A stretch of DNA of 64,000 nt from Rhodospirillum centenum SW (GTDB lineage: Bacteria > Pseudomonadota > Alphaproteobacteria > Azospirillales > Azospirillaceae): assembly GCF_000016185.1 (NCBI RefSeq), contig NC_011420.2, forward strand, positions 3,665,001-3,729,000. The letters are read 5' to 3'. The notes below the pieces were generated by a model. That model was not told the DNA's origin and searched no databases. It saw nothing but the letters and a program-made list of their open reading frames with translations. Numbering within the stretch: position 1 is the stretch's first letter; each line of letters opens with the position of its first letter. Shown here piece by piece: positions 1 through 9,357 of this stretch. The translations under genes were made by a program, and so were the position numbers.

Positions 1-1320
1 GACGACGATGCGCAGATCCTGCCCCTCGACGAACTCCTCCAGCAGCACGGTCGCATCCTGCCGCCGGGCCTCCTCGATGGCGCGGGTCATGGCGCCCGGG
101 TCGCGCACGTCCACGGTGATGCCGCGCCCCTGTTCACCGCGGGCCGGCTTCACGACGATGCGGCCGTACCGGGCCAGGAAGGCGGCATCGGCGCCCGCAT
201 CGCCTGCCACCTGCTGCGCCGGCACCGACAGGCCGGCGCGGGCCAGGACGCGCCGGGTCACCGCCTTGTCGTCGCAGCGGCTCATGGCGACGGCGCTGGT
301 CAACTCGCTCAGGGATTCGCGGCAGACGATGCTGCGGCCCCCGGCGGTCAGGCTGACATAGCCCGCCTCGGCGTCCAGGACCTCGACCCCGATCCCCCGC
401 CGGCGCGCCTCGCGCACGATGATCCCGGCATAGGGGTTCAGCCGGTCCTCCCCGTCGCAGGCGGGACCGATGAACAGCGGCTCGTTGATCGGGCTGCGCG
501 TCTTCACGGCGAAGGCCGGGATGCGGCGGAATCCCAGCTTCTCGTAGAGTGCGATGGCGTGCTCGTTGTCATGCAGGACGGACAGATCCATGAAGGACCG
601 GCCGCGCTCCCGGAACCGCGCCGCCAGCCCGCGCACCAGCCCCTCGCCGATGCCGGGCAGCGAGGCCTGGGGATCGACGGCCAGGCACCAGAGGGAACTG
701 CCGTTCTCCGGATCGGCGAAGGCGCCGTGATGGTCCACGCCGGTGACGCAGCCGAGCACCTGCCCGGTCGCATCGTCCAGCGCCACCAGATGCAGCAGCG
801 CGCCTCCGTTCCGGGATCGCGGGCTGTGCCGGGCCTCCAGCAGGAACGCCGGCGATGGCGCCACCATGCCGCGGCTGGCATGGATGCGGGCGACGGCCTC
901 GGCCTCCGCGGCGGTCTCCAGGGGGCGGAGGGCGCAGCCGGGCGGGCGGCGCTCCTCCGGCATGCCGGGGCCGAGATCCAGCCGGAAGGTGTGCGAGGGG
1001 TCGAGGAACAGCTCCTGCGGCGCCAGCGCCAGCGCCACATGCGGGTCCTGGAGGTAGAGCGCGATGTCGCGCTTGCCCGGCTCCTCCGCGCGCAGGCAGC
1101 GGACCAGCCGGTCCAGGTCGGTGAAGGTCTGGGCGAAGACCAGCCGCCCCCAGCCGCAGTCGATCCAGGCTTCGGCGCGGGCATCCTCGGGTGCGGTCGC
1201 GGCCGGGGATGCCTCGTCCCCAGCCGGCCGGGCGCCGGCGGCGGGGCGGGCGGCAGAGGGCGACAGCGACGGGGGCGAGGGGGGCGGGACATCGGTCCCG
1301 GGCATCCGCAGGACACTCAT
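1..1320 (-). CDS. ngg: N-acetylglutaminylglutamine synthetase, 3' part missing (runs off left edge)
   Basis: Translating down from the ATG at 1320 gives 440 uninterrupted residues to the window edge, so the C-terminus is lost. After a Pro/Ala-rich N-terminus (about 40 residues), roughly residues 60-280 read as a GNAT acetyltransferase (LVALDDATGQVLGCVTGVD, then a LPGIGEGLVRGL acetyl-CoA loop and LYEKLGF). From about residue 290 an ATP-grasp half begins (RYGRIVVKPARGEQGRGI, then VLLEEFVEGQDLRIVV at the edge). This GNAT plus ATP-grasp architecture is that of the enzyme joining and acetylating two glutamines in the osmolyte N-acetylglutaminylglutamine amide pathway. The start overlaps the stop of the upstream amidotransferase as ATGA, implying translational coupling. 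Confidence 0.88.
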   Translation of the reverse strand, partial: MSVLRMPGTDVPPPSPPSLSPSAARPAAGARPAGDEASPAATAPEDARAEAWIDCGWGRLVFAQTFTDLDRLVRCLRAEEPGKRDIALYLQDPHVALALAPQELFLDPSHTFRLDLGPGMPEERRPPGCALRPLETAAEAEAVARIHASRGMVAPSPAFLLEARHSPRSRNGGALLHLVALDDATGQVLGCVTGVDHHGAFADPENGSSLWCLAVDPQASLPGIGEGLVRGLAARFRERGRSFMDLSVLHDNEHAIALYEKLGFRRIPAFAVKTRSPINEPLFIGPACDGEDRLNPYAGIIVREARRRGIGVEVLDAEAGYVSLTAGGRSIVCRESLSELTSAVAMSRCDDKAVTRRVLARAGLSVPAQQVAGDAGADAAFLARYGRIVVKPARGEQGRGITVDVRDPGAMTRAIEEARRQDATVLLEEFVEGQDLRIVV

Positions 1321-3095
1321 AGGCCATGCTCCTGGAACCAGAATTCCAGCAGGGCGACCTGCCAGAGCTTCGATCCGCGCAAGGGCGTGAGATGGGCTTC
1401 GGGATCGGCCAGCAGGCGCTCGACATGGGCCGGATTGAACAGGCCGCGCCGCCGCGCCCGTTCCCCCGTCGCCAGATCGCGCACCCGTTCCAGGAAGGGG
1501 CCGCGCAGGTACTTCAGCGCCGGAACGGGGAAATAGCCCTTGGGCCGGTCGATCACCTCGGCCGGAAGGACGCGCCGGGCCGCCTCCTTCAGCACATGCT
1601 TGCCGCCACCGGCCAGCTTCAGTTCGGCCGGGATGCGGGCGGCCAGTTCCACCAGTTCGTGGTCCAGGAAGGGGACGCGCGCCTCCAGCCCGGCCGCCAT
1701 GGTCATGGTGTCCACCCGCTTCACCGGGTCGTCCACCAGCATCACCGTGGTGTCCAGGCGCAGCGCCTTGTCCACGGGACGCTCGGCGCCGGGCCGGGCG
1801 AAGTGCGCGGCGACGAAGGCCCGCGCCTCGTCCTCCCCGGACAGCAGGCCGGGGGACAGGATGTCGGCCATCTCCGCCCGGTCGCGGTCGAAGAAGACGC
1901 GCGCATAGTCGTCCACCGCGTCGCGGCTCTCCAGCAGCGGCGGATACCAGTGATAGCCGCCGAACACCTCGTCCGCCCCCTGGCCGGACTGCACCACCTT
2001 CACGTGGCGGGCGACCTCGCGGGACAGCAGGAAGAAGCCGATGCAGTCGTGACTGACCATCGGCTCGGCCATGGCGCGGACGCAGTCGGTCAGCGCGGGC
2101 AGGGCCTCGGCGCTGTCCACGAACAGGCGGGTGTGGTCGGTGCCGAAGCGCCGGGCCACGATGTCGGAATACTGGAACTCGTCACCGGCCTCGCCGCCGA
2201 CGCTCTCAAACCCGATGGAGAAGGTCTTGAGGCCGGTCTGGCCCTGTTCGGCCAGCAGTGCGGTGATGAGGGAGCTGTCCAGCCCGCCGGACAGCAGCAC
2301 CCCCACCGGCACGTCCGCCACCGTGCGGCGGCGCACCGCCGTGCGCAGGGCGTCCAGCACCGCCTCCTGCCACTCGGCCGCGCTGCGTCGGGCATCCCCG
2401 TCGTGCGGGCCGAAGGTCAGCGACCAGTACGGCGTCTCCCGCCGGGAGCCATCGGGCTCCAGCGTCAGCAGGGTGGCCGGCGGCAGCTTGCGCACGCCCT
2501 TCAGGATGGTGCGGGGCGCCGGCACGACGGCATGGAAGCTCATGTAGTGCTGCAACGCCACCGGATCGACGGCGGTGTCGATCCCGCCGCCCGCCAGCAG
2601 GGCCGGCAGGGTGGAGGCGAAGCGGAAGGCGCCGTCCACCTCCGCCCAGTAGAGCGGTTTGATGCCCAGCCGGTCGCGTCCCAGGACGGCACGGCCGCTG
2701 TCGCGTTCCACGATGGCGAAGGCGAACATGCCGTGCAGCCGCTCGACGAAGCGGTCGCCCCAGGCGTGATACGCCTTCACCAGGACTTCGGTGTCGCCCT
2801 TGGAGAAGAAGCGGTATCCCTTCGCCTCCAGTTCGGCGCGCAGGTCGGCATGGTTGTAGATGCAGCCGTTGAAGACGATGGCGAGCCCCAGTTCCGGGTC
2901 CACCATCGGTTGCTGCGACGCCTCGGACAGATCGATGATCTTCAGGCGCCGGTGCCCCAGGGCGGCGCGCCCCTGCACATGAAGGCCGTGGCCGTCCGGC
3001 CCCCGGTCCGTCATCCGGCCGCTCATGGCGGCAACGGCTGTCACGTTCGGAGGCCCCGCGTCGGCGCCCCGGATCTCCCCACTTATTCCACACAT
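1317..3095 (-). CDS. asnO: N-acetylglutaminylglutamine amidotransferase (asparagine synthase-like)
   Basis: A 592-residue class II glutamine amidotransferase of the asparagine synthetase B type. The N-terminus MCGISGEIRG provides the catalytic Cys2; the glutaminase half follows (GHRRLKIIDLSEASQQPM, VFNGCIYNHADLR). The synthetase half has the PP-loop SGGLDSS near residue 265 and a GQGADEVFGGY segment. Its coupling by ATGA overlap to the GNAT/ATP-grasp gene downstream marks it as the enzyme that amidates N-acetylglutaminylglutamine, an osmoprotectant, rather than as an asparagine synthetase. A general AsnB role is the alternative but is less likely given the neighbour. Confidence 0.88.
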   Translation of the reverse strand: MCGISGEIRGADAGPPNVTAVAAMSGRMTDRGPDGHGLHVQGRAALGHRRLKIIDLSEASQQPMVDPELGLAIVFNGCIYNHADLRAELEAKGYRFFSKGDTEVLVKAYHAWGDRFVERLHGMFAFAIVERDSGRAVLGRDRLGIKPLYWAEVDGAFRFASTLPALLAGGGIDTAVDPVALQHYMSFHAVVPAPRTILKGVRKLPPATLLTLEPDGSRRETPYWSLTFGPHDGDARRSAAEWQEAVLDALRTAVRRRTVADVPVGVLLSGGLDSSLITALLAEQGQTGLKTFSIGFESVGGEAGDEFQYSDIVARRFGTDHTRLFVDSAEALPALTDCVRAMAEPMVSHDCIGFFLLSREVARHVKVVQSGQGADEVFGGYHWYPPLLESRDAVDDYARVFFDRDRAEMADILSPGLLSGEDEARAFVAAHFARPGAERPVDKALRLDTTVMLVDDPVKRVDTMTMAAGLEARVPFLDHELVELAARIPAELKLAGGGKHVLKEAARRVLPAEVIDRPKGYFPVPALKYLRGPFLERVRDLATGERARRRGLFNPAHVERLLADPEAHLTPLRGSKLWQVALLEFWFQEHGL

Positions 3096-3393
3096 CGGCG
3101 GTCAGTTCCCCGGCCGGTTCCAGAAACGGACCATGGCGGCGTTCTGGGCGCCGGCATGGTCTGGCTCGTGACGCGGAACGGCCTCAGGACGGTTCAGCCG
3201 GGAGCCTGCCGACCGATGCGGCCGTCCGGAGGCGGTGCCGCGCCGGGGAAGAAACAGCCGAAAGTCGGATTTGTGCCCCGAAAGGTGCAAACGATAGGCG
3301 GAAACGATTACAGGGATCGTGACAATCGATTTCACCCTTGATCCGGGTCCCGGTAGGCTGATGGGGTGGATAACCGCCAGGGGCAATGCAGCC

Positions 3394-3564
3394 ATGTCAC
3401 CGCGCAAGCAAGTCCGCGAGCTGATCGACCGACTGGAGACCGCCGGGGTCCGACTCGAGGTCACCGGCGAGCGCCTTCTCATTCATGGCGATGCCCCGCC
3501 GGCCCTGCTGATGCGGGTGCAGCGTCACCGCCGGGCCTTGCTGGCTGCGGCGCGGAGGACCTGA
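3394..3564 (+). CDS. small TubC N-terminal docking-domain-like protein
   Basis: A 56-residue protein if started at the ATG at 3394, chosen because residues before it look non-coding and an AGGGG stretch lies 9-13 bases upstream; an upstream in-frame ATG at 3319 would give 81 residues. The body (VRELIDRLETAGVRLEVTGE, followed by RLLIHGDAPPALL and a helix RVQRHRRALLAA) has the helix-strand-strand-helix pattern of the TubC docking domain found at the start of some NRPS/PKS proteins. Here it stands alone with no megasynthase nearby. It ends 69 bp before the ferrochelatase start and may be co-transcribed with it. Function unknown; the family call is by pattern only. Confidence 0.55.
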   Translation: MSPRKQVRELIDRLETAGVRLEVTGERLLIHGDAPPALLMRVQRHRRALLAAARRT

Positions 3565-3633
3565 CCGATGGATACTCTTGCTTTTCCGCGGGAATGCCCA
3601 ATCTCTGAACGGTCCTCGGATAGAATCAGGACC

Positions 3634-4785
3634 ATGGCCGATCTCCGCACCCACCCCACCGCCGCCGAAACCCGGCACCGCCCGCCCGGTCATGTGACCG
3701 TGCCGGCCCGCCGTATCGGCGTCCTGCTGCTGAACCTCGGCACGCCGGAGGGCACCGACTACTGGTCGATGCGGCGCTATCTCAAGGAATTCCTGTCCGA
3801 TCCGCGGGTCATCGAGATCCCGAAGCTGATCTGGCAGCCGCTGCTCCAGACGCTGGTCCTGACCACCCGCCCGCAGAAGAGCGGCAAGGCCTACGCCTCC
3901 ATCTGGAACCGGGAGCGCAACGAATCCCCGCTCAAGACCATCACCCGCGATCAGGCCGACGGCCTGCGCGCCGCCATCCAGGCGCAGTACGGGGAGACGG
4001 TGGTGGTGGACTGGGCCATGCGCTACGGCCAGCCGGCCATCCAGCCGGCGGTGCAGCGGCTGAAGGACGCAGGCTGTGACCGCATCCTGCTGTTCCCGCT
4101 CTACCCGCAGTACAGCGCCACGACCACGGCGACGGCCTGCGATCAGGCTTTCCGCAAGCTCATGTCCATGCGCTGGCAGCCGGCCATCCGCACGGTGCCC
4201 AGCTATCACGACGATCCCGCCTACATCGACGCGCTGGCGCGCTCGGTGGAGCGGCATCTGACAGAGCTGCCGTGGGTGCCGGACATGCTGCTGGTCTCCT
4301 TCCACGGCCTGCCCGAGCGCAACCTGGAACTGGGCGACCCGTACTACTGCTTCTGCCTGAAGACGGCGCGCCTGCTGCGGGAGCGGCTGGGCTGGCCGGA
4401 GACGCGGGTGCGCCACAGCTTCCAGTCCCGTTTCGGCCGGACCGAGTGGCTGAAGCCCTACACCGACGCGACGGTGACGGCTCTGGCGGAGGAGGGGGTG
4501 AAGCGGCTGGCCGTGATCGCTCCCGGCTTCGCGGCCGACTGCGTCGAGACGCTGGAGGAGCTGGACGGTGAGAACCGGGAGCTGTTCCTGGAGCATGGCG
4601 GGGAGGCTTTCTCCTTCGTTCCCTGCCTTAACGCCCATCCGGACCATATCGAGATGCTGAAGGGCATCGTGGAGCGGGAGCTGTCCGGCTGGCTGCCCGC
4701 GGCGCGTCAGGCGGCCCACCATCCGGTGGTCCATCCCGTGCCCGCCCAGGCCCTGCCGCGACCCTTGCGCGCCGCCCACGGCTGA
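3634..4785 (+). CDS. hemH: ferrochelatase
   Basis: Inserts ferrous iron into protoporphyrin IX, the last step of haem synthesis. The frame is open from an ATG at 3568, but the ATG at 3634 (MADLRTHP) gives a family-like length of 383 residues and is preceded by a weak AGG. Ferrochelatase hallmarks are present: IGVLLLNLGTPEG near the start, LFPLYPQYSATTT, the active-site His in LLVSFHGLPER, HSFQSRFGRTEWLKPYT, and the acidic ETLEELDGEN segment. The tail after about residue 355 is Ala/Pro/His-rich and unlike the core. Confidence 0.95.
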   Translation: MADLRTHPTAAETRHRPPGHVTVPARRIGVLLLNLGTPEGTDYWSMRRYLKEFLSDPRVIEIPKLIWQPLLQTLVLTTRPQKSGKAYASIWNRERNESPLKTITRDQADGLRAAIQAQYGETVVVDWAMRYGQPAIQPAVQRLKDAGCDRILLFPLYPQYSATTTATACDQAFRKLMSMRWQPAIRTVPSYHDDPAYIDALARSVERHLTELPWVPDMLLVSFHGLPERNLELGDPYYCFCLKTARLLRERLGWPETRVRHSFQSRFGRTEWLKPYTDATVTALAEEGVKRLAVIAPGFAADCVETLEELDGENRELFLEHGGEAFSFVPCLNAHPDHIEMLKGIVERELSGWLPAARQAAHHPVVHPVPAQALPRPLRAAHG

Positions 4786-4818
4786 CGCTCCTCCGCGTCC
4801 CTTCCGATCCCGGCCCGA

Positions 4819-4844
4819 CGCCCTTCCCCTCGCGGGGGAGGGCG
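4819..4844 (+). terminator. hairpin after hemH
   Basis: An 11-bp stem (4819-4829 with 4834-4844, one G-T pair) with a 4-base loop lies 34 bp after the hemH stop and is followed by TTGTGCTGT. It is a reasonable factor-independent terminator, though the T-tract is weak. Confidence 0.5.
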
Positions 4845-5292
4845 TTGTGCTGTCTGCCACCGGACAGCGGCGAGCCCGATCCCCGGGGACCTGCCCGGCG
4901 CCCACCTGTCGGGGGGCTGGCCAGCCTGGTCCCGGGAGGGGCGCAGGCGCCCTCCGCGGACACGCCCCCCTCGCATCCCTTCGGAAGTCTTCTTGACGAC
5001 CATCGCTCCCTGGATCGGCTCTGCCCTGCCTCCGCTGCGGCAGGCACCGCCAGGACAGGATGAGACGGGGCAGGAAGGAGCGGGATGGAGTTTGAAGGGG
5101 CAAAAGGCCGTCTGCCCGCGGAGCCATGGCGCCGGTCCGGTCCCGGGGGCTGCAAAAGCGAAAGGGGACCGGCGCTGCTGCCGGTCCCCCGTCTCTCAAC
5201 CCAATGCCTGATACTGACCAATGCCTGACGATGAACTCTTTATCGGGCGGCCTCTGGCGGGCCGTTTCCTCCCCTGCTGGTGACGGGCCGGA
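4845..5292. other. intergenic region without a recognisable gene
   Basis: This stretch separates convergent hemH and the catalase gene. Open frames on both strands here lack ribosome-binding sites and recognisable sequence. Only the hairpin at 5164-5189 stands out. Confidence 0.5.
5164..5189 (-). terminator. catalase gene terminator
   Basis: Perfect 10-bp stem (5164-5173 with 5180-5189) with a 6-base loop. On the minus strand it is followed by TTTCGCTTTTGC, a good U-rich tract, about 100 bp after the catalase stop codon. Confidence 0.7.
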
Positions 5293-6756
5293 TCACTCCG
5301 CCGCCATCGGGGCCGTCGAGCGGCCGAGGGCGCGGCGGACGCCGGCGCCGTAGGCCGGATCGACGCGGTCGAAATGGCCGAGCTGGCGCTCGATGATGAA
5401 GTCCGGAACGCCCGCCATGGCGGCGGCGATGTTCCTGAACAGCCGCTCCTTCTGGTCGGGCGTGAACAGGCGGAAGAGTGCGGCGGGCTGGGTGTAGTCG
5501 TCGTTGCCCTCGCGGTGGCTCCAGCGGTCGGCGTCGCCCACGAGGCGGAGCGGCGGCTCCGCCACCGACGGGTCCTGGGCCGGGCCGTTGAAGCTGTTCG
5601 GCTCGTAGAAGGCGTCGGGGTTGCCCGGATCGTTGCGGAAGAACCGCATCGCGCCGTCCTTGTGGTAGTGGTGGACGGGGCAGCGCGGCGCGTTGACCGG
5701 CAGCGCCTCGTAATGCGTGCCCAGCCGGTAGCGGTGCGCGTCGGCGTAGGAGAAGATGCGGGCCTGGAGCATCCGGTCCGGGCTGAAGCCGATGCCGGGC
5801 ACGATGTTCGACGGGCTGAAGGCGGCCTGCTCGATCTCCGCGAAATAGTTCTCCGCGTTCCGGTTCAGCTCCATCACGCCGACCTCGATCAGCGGATAGT
5901 CGGCATGCGGCCAGACCTTGGTCAGATCGAACGGGTTATAGGGCGTCTTCTCCGCGTCCATCTCCGGCATGACCTGCACGAACAGCGTCCAGCGCGGGAA
6001 GTCGCCGCCGGCGATGGCGCCGAACAGGTCTTCCTGGTAGGTCTCGCGGCTTCTGCCGATCACCTCGGCCGACTCCTCGTTCGTCAGGAAGCGGTGGCCC
6101 TGCCGGGTCTTGAAGTGGAACTTCACCCAGAACCGCTCGCCGTCCGCGTTCCAGAAGCTGTAGGTGTGGCTGCCGTAGCCGTTCATGAAGCGGGGGCTGG
6201 GGGGCAGGCCGCGGTCGCTGAACAGGATGGTGAGCTGGTGCAGGCTCTCCGGGCTGAGCGACCAGAAATCCCACATCGCCGTCGGGCTGCGCAGGTTGGT
6301 CTGCGGATGCCGCTTCTGGGTGTGGATGAAATCCGGGAACTTCAGCGGATCGCGGACGAAGAAGACCGGCGTGTTGTTGCCCACCAGGTCCCAGTTGCCC
6401 TCCTCGGTGTAGAATTTGAGGGCGAAGCCGCGCACGTCGCGCTCGGCATCCGCGGCGCCCTGCTCACCGGCGACGGTGGAGAAGCGCGCCAGCATCGGCG
6501 TCGTCTTGCCCACGCTGTCGAAGATGCGGGCACGGGTGTAGCGGCTGACGTCGTTGGTGACGGTGAAGGTGCCGAAAGCGCCCCAGCCCTTGGCATGCAC
6601 CACCCGCTCGGGGATGCGCTCGCGGTTCTGATGCGCCAGCTTCTCGATGAGCTGCCAGTCCTGCATCAGGACGGGGCCGCGCGGACCCGCGGTGAGGCTG
6701 TTCTGATTGTCGGCGACGGGGGCGCCGGCGGTCGTGGTCAGCCGCGTCGTGCTCAT
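5293..6756 (-). CDS. katA: catalase (monofunctional haem catalase, small-subunit type)
   Basis: Decomposes hydrogen peroxide. The 487-residue length fits small-subunit catalases. Visible motifs are the distal His54 in [16 protein letters not shown], Asn127 in [11 protein letters not shown], the family signature around [20 protein letters not shown], and the haem-ligand Tyr in [14 protein letters not shown]. It is transcribed divergently from oxyR, with an OxyR-type dyad in the 190-bp gap, so peroxide induction is likely. A terminator lies downstream at 5164-5189. Confidence 0.96.
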   Translation of the reverse strand: MSTTRLTTTAGAPVADNQNSLTAGPRGPVLMQDWQLIEKLAHQNRERIPERVVHAKGWGAFGTFTVTNDVSRYTRARIFDSVGKTTPMLARFSTVAGEQGAADAERDVRGFALKFYTEEGNWDLVGNNTPVFFVRDPLKFPDFIHTQKRHPQTNLRSPTAMWDFWSLSPESLHQLTILFSDRGLPPSPRFMNGYGSHTYSFWNADGERFWVKFHFKTRQGHRFLTNEESAEVIGRSRETYQEDLFGAIAGGDFPRWTLFVQVMPEMDAEKTPYNPFDLTKVWPHADYPLIEVGVMELNRNAENYFAEIEQAAFSPSNIVPGIGFSPDRMLQARIFSYADAHRYRLGTHYEALPVNAPRCPVHHYHKDGAMRFFRNDPGNPDAFYEPNSFNGPAQDPSVAEPPLRLVGDADRWSHREGNDDYTQPAALFRLFTPDQKERLFRNIAAAMAGVPDFIIERQLGHFDRVDPAYGAGVRRALGRSTAPMAAE

Positions 6757-6882
6757 GGCCGTTCTCCCTGTGGTTCTGCGGTTGCGCCTGTGGCGAAATG
6801 GAGTGTGGCGTTGTGGCGTGTGGCGTTGGAGAAAGGCTAAGGGAGACGGCGCCTACCGGGAAATCGATAGTTGGGATTGTTG

Positions 6883-6901
6883 CGATAGTTCCTGCCTATC
6901 G
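6883..6901. promoter_or_regulatory. putative OxyR operator between katA and oxyR
   Basis: A perfect dyad CGATAG-N7-CTATCG sits in the katA-oxyR gap, 46 bp before the oxyR start. It contains ATAG-N7-CTAT, the half of the known OxyR site ATAG-N7-CTAT-N7-ATAG-N7-CTAT. A further ATAG lies 18 bp upstream at 6867, a little off the usual 22-bp register. It also fits the T-N11-A pattern of LysR-type sites. Binding is inferred. Confidence 0.7.
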
Positions 6902-6946
6902 AATATGCTGTCGGCCTTCGGGTAATGGTGGGACGGAACGGGTTTC

Positions 6947-7885
6947 GTGAATCTGCGTGATCTCCGCTATGTCGTGGCGATCGCCGAGCATCGCCATTTC
7001 GGCCGGGCGTCGGAGGCCTGCCATGTCAGCCAGCCGACGCTGAGCGGTCAGCTCCGCAAGCTGGAAGACCGGCTGGGCGCGCCCCTGTTCGAGCGCACCA
7101 GCAAATGGGTGGTCCCCACCGCGCTGGGCCAGCAGGTGGTGCGCCATGCGCGCGCCGCGCTGGAGCAGGCGGACGCGATCGAGGCGCTGGCCCGCGCCGC
7201 CCGCGATCCCCTTGCGGGGCCGCTGCGCCTGGGCGTGATCCCGACCCTGTCGCCCTATCTGATGCCGCTGGTGCTGCCGGAGCTGCGCCAGCGCCATCCG
7301 GGCCTGACCCTGGTCCTGTGGGAGGACCTGACCGCCAATCTGATCGAGCGGCTGCGCCGGCACGAGCTGGACGCCGCCCTGATCGCCACCGGCACCGACG
7401 GCGAGGACCTGATCGGGGTTGACCTGTTCGTCGAGCCCTTCCTGGCGGCCGTGCCGACGGGGCATCCGCTGGCGGCGCGCGACTGGGTGTCGGAGGACGA
7501 CCTGCAGCGGGCCGACATGCTGGTGCTGGCGGACGGCCACTGTCTGCGCGAACAGGCGCTGGGCGTCTGCGGGGCGCCGCCGCCGGGCGGCGACGATCTG
7601 CGCGCTGCCAGCCTGGACACGCTGGTCAGCATGGTGTCCGCGGGCTATGGCTGCACCCTGGTCCCGGCCCTGGCGGCACCGGGGCTGGAGCGCCGCGGGC
7701 TGGTGCTGCGGCCGGTGGATTCTTTCGGGGCCTGCCGCACCGTGCGGCTGGTCTGGCGGCCGACCTTCCCGCGCCAGAAGGCGCTGGACGCCCTGGCGGA
7801 GCTGGTGCGCAGCGTGGTCCCGGCGGACCTTGCGGACGGCAGTCCCGAGGACTGCGTGAGCAGCCACGCCCTGGCCCGGGACTGA
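6947..7885 (+). CDS. oxyR: hydrogen peroxide-inducible LysR-type activator OxyR
   Basis: A 312-residue LysR-type regulator starting at GTG (6947). The N-terminal winged helix-turn-helix reads MNLRDLRYVVAIAEHRHFGR and SQPTLSGQLRKLEDRLG. The effector domain contains ADGHCLREQALGVCG, which places cysteines at residues 199 and 208, the same numbers as the redox pair of E. coli OxyR. This separates it from other LysR regulators and indicates peroxide sensing by disulfide formation. It is divergent from katA and probably activates it while repressing itself. Confidence 0.93.
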   Translation: MNLRDLRYVVAIAEHRHFGRASEACHVSQPTLSGQLRKLEDRLGAPLFERTSKWVVPTALGQQVVRHARAALEQADAIEALARAARDPLAGPLRLGVIPTLSPYLMPLVLPELRQRHPGLTLVLWEDLTANLIERLRRHELDAALIATGTDGEDLIGVDLFVEPFLAAVPTGHPLAARDWVSEDDLQRADMLVLADGHCLREQALGVCGAPPPGGDDLRAASLDTLVSMVSAGYGCTLVPALAAPGLERRGLVLRPVDSFGACRTVRLVWRPTFPRQKALDALAELVRSVVPADLADGSPEDCVSSHALARD

Positions 7886-7967
7886 CGCGCCGCCGGCCGG
7901 AGCCGGTCCGACTCCCCTCCGGTGGGGTTATGATGCCTGTGTCTCCCCGCTGCCGTCCGTGCCGACC

Positions 7968-8714
7968 ATGCCCCTGCTTCCCGTCCTGTCCCCCTCGGGC
8001 CGCCTGATCGATCTGGCCCGCCGCGAGATCGTGCTGCTGGCTGCCGTGCTGATCGCGGCGGCGACGCTGCTGCTGTTCCTGGAGGTGGCGGAGTCCGTGC
8101 AGGAGGGGGAGACCCACGCCATCGACCGCGCCCTGATGCTGGCTCTGCGCGACCCGGCCGACCCGGCGGTGCCGCTGGGACCATCCTGGCTGCATGAGGT
8201 CGGGCGCGACATCACCGCCCTGGGCGGCAACGCCGTCCTGACACTGGTGACGGCCGGATCGACCCTGTACCTGCTGCTGGTGCGCAAGCGGGCGGCGGCG
8301 GTCCTGCTGCTGGTCTCGGTGCTGGGGGGCATGCTGCTCAGCACGACCCTGAAGCTGGGCTTCGACCGGCCGCGGCCCGACCTCGTGCCCCACGGGATGG
8401 AGGTCTTCACCGCCAGCTTCCCCAGCGGCCATGCCCTGCTGTCCGCCGTCACCTATCTGACGCTGGGGACGCTGCTGGCCCGGTTGCAGCCGCGCCGGCG
8501 GCTGAAGGCCTTCTTCCTGGGTGTCGCCGTCCTGATCGCCGGCATGGTCGGCGTCAGCCGGGTCTATCTGGGCGTCCACTGGCCCAGCGACGTGCTGGCC
8601 GGCTGGTGCATCGGGGCGGCCTGGGCCATGCTGTGCTGGACGGTGGCGCTGCTGCTCCAGCGGCGCGGCACGGTGGAGCCGACACCCGCCACCCTGCCCG
8701 ACGACAGTCCCTGA
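7968..8714 (+). CDS. PAP2-superfamily membrane phosphatase
   Basis: A 248-residue membrane protein with the three acid-phosphatase motifs of the PAP2 family: KLGFDRPRPD, FPSGH and SRVYLGVHWPSD. Hydrophobic segments lie at about residues 22-45, 83-100, 105-122, 170-190 and 205-225. The start is taken at ATG 7968 (MPLLPVLS), although a GTG at 7959 is in frame and neither has a clear ribosome site. Such enzymes dephosphorylate lipid phosphates (phosphatidate, undecaprenyl diphosphate); the substrate here cannot be told. Confidence 0.87.
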   Translation: MPLLPVLSPSGRLIDLARREIVLLAAVLIAAATLLLFLEVAESVQEGETHAIDRALMLALRDPADPAVPLGPSWLHEVGRDITALGGNAVLTLVTAGSTLYLLLVRKRAAAVLLLVSVLGGMLLSTTLKLGFDRPRPDLVPHGMEVFTASFPSGHALLSAVTYLTLGTLLARLQPRRRLKAFFLGVAVLIAGMVGVSRVYLGVHWPSDVLAGWCIGAAWAMLCWTVALLLQRRGTVEPTPATLPDDSP

Positions 8715-9357
8715 CGGCAGCCCCAGACGGCAGCGCCAAGGCCCGAGTCGCGGCCTCGTTCGCGGGGGCATCGCGGCTCGGGACAACCCGGCGCCGGTGC
8801 GGCGGAAATGACGCGGCGGCCGGGATTCGGCAGGGGCGGGGGAGCCGCCGCCGCTTGCCGGGCTGCGCCGGTGCCCCCACTTCGCCATCATGTACTGCGC
8901 ACGATCATGCATGCGGTCAGGCCGGAGGGCGGAACAGTTCTGCTTCCTTAACCATCCCCCGGCAACATGGTGTCGTGCAGACACGGGAGGCTGGTCCGGT
9001 GCCGGAAACGGAAGACCCAGGAGAGCCACGCCGTCCCCGCGGGGGGACCGGACCGATCGGAGCGTGCCATGAGCGGCGCGATCCGCGGTGCCCATCCGAA
9101 TTCCGGGCCCCGGTAGTCCGCCGGGCAGGCTGCACCGTTTTTATCCAGGAGACCGCGAACCTCCCGGGGTTGCCGTCGTTGTCCAGACAGAGGGACGGGA
9201 CGTGCCGCGCCTGGACCGGCCAGGACCCGGACGTCCCGGCGTCCTCTCTGGCCCGGCGTCCGGTCCGGCCCGGCCGATGCAAAGCAGGAGCCGCGACGTC
9301 CACAGGACGGCCCCCGACGGATACCTCCGCGACACGCCCGCCTAGAGGAGAGTGCCC
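8715..9357. other. 640-bp intergenic leader upstream of prkA
   Basis: No convincing protein gene is seen; open frames here are without ribosome sites and out of character. The region must hold the promoter of the prkA operon. A 15-codon open frame with ATG at 9069 is present but unsupported. No canonical sigma-70, sigma-54 or EcfG promoter could be read with confidence. Confidence 0.4.

Noticed and set aside
1326-3341. 671-residue open frame antisense to the amidotransferase
   Set aside because: Shadow; the minus-strand product has the class II amidotransferase Cys2 and PP-loop.
5374-6840. Long open frame antisense to catalase
   Set aside because: Shadow of katA, which carries all catalase motifs.
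8932-8960. EcfG general-stress promoter before prkA (GGAAC)
   Set aside because: GGAAC is present but no CGTT follows at 16-17 bases.
7626-9095. Minus-strand open frame over oxyR end, PAP2 gene and the prkA leader
   Set aside because: Gln/His/Arg-rich shadow with no domain; the plus-strand PAP2 motifs are convincing.
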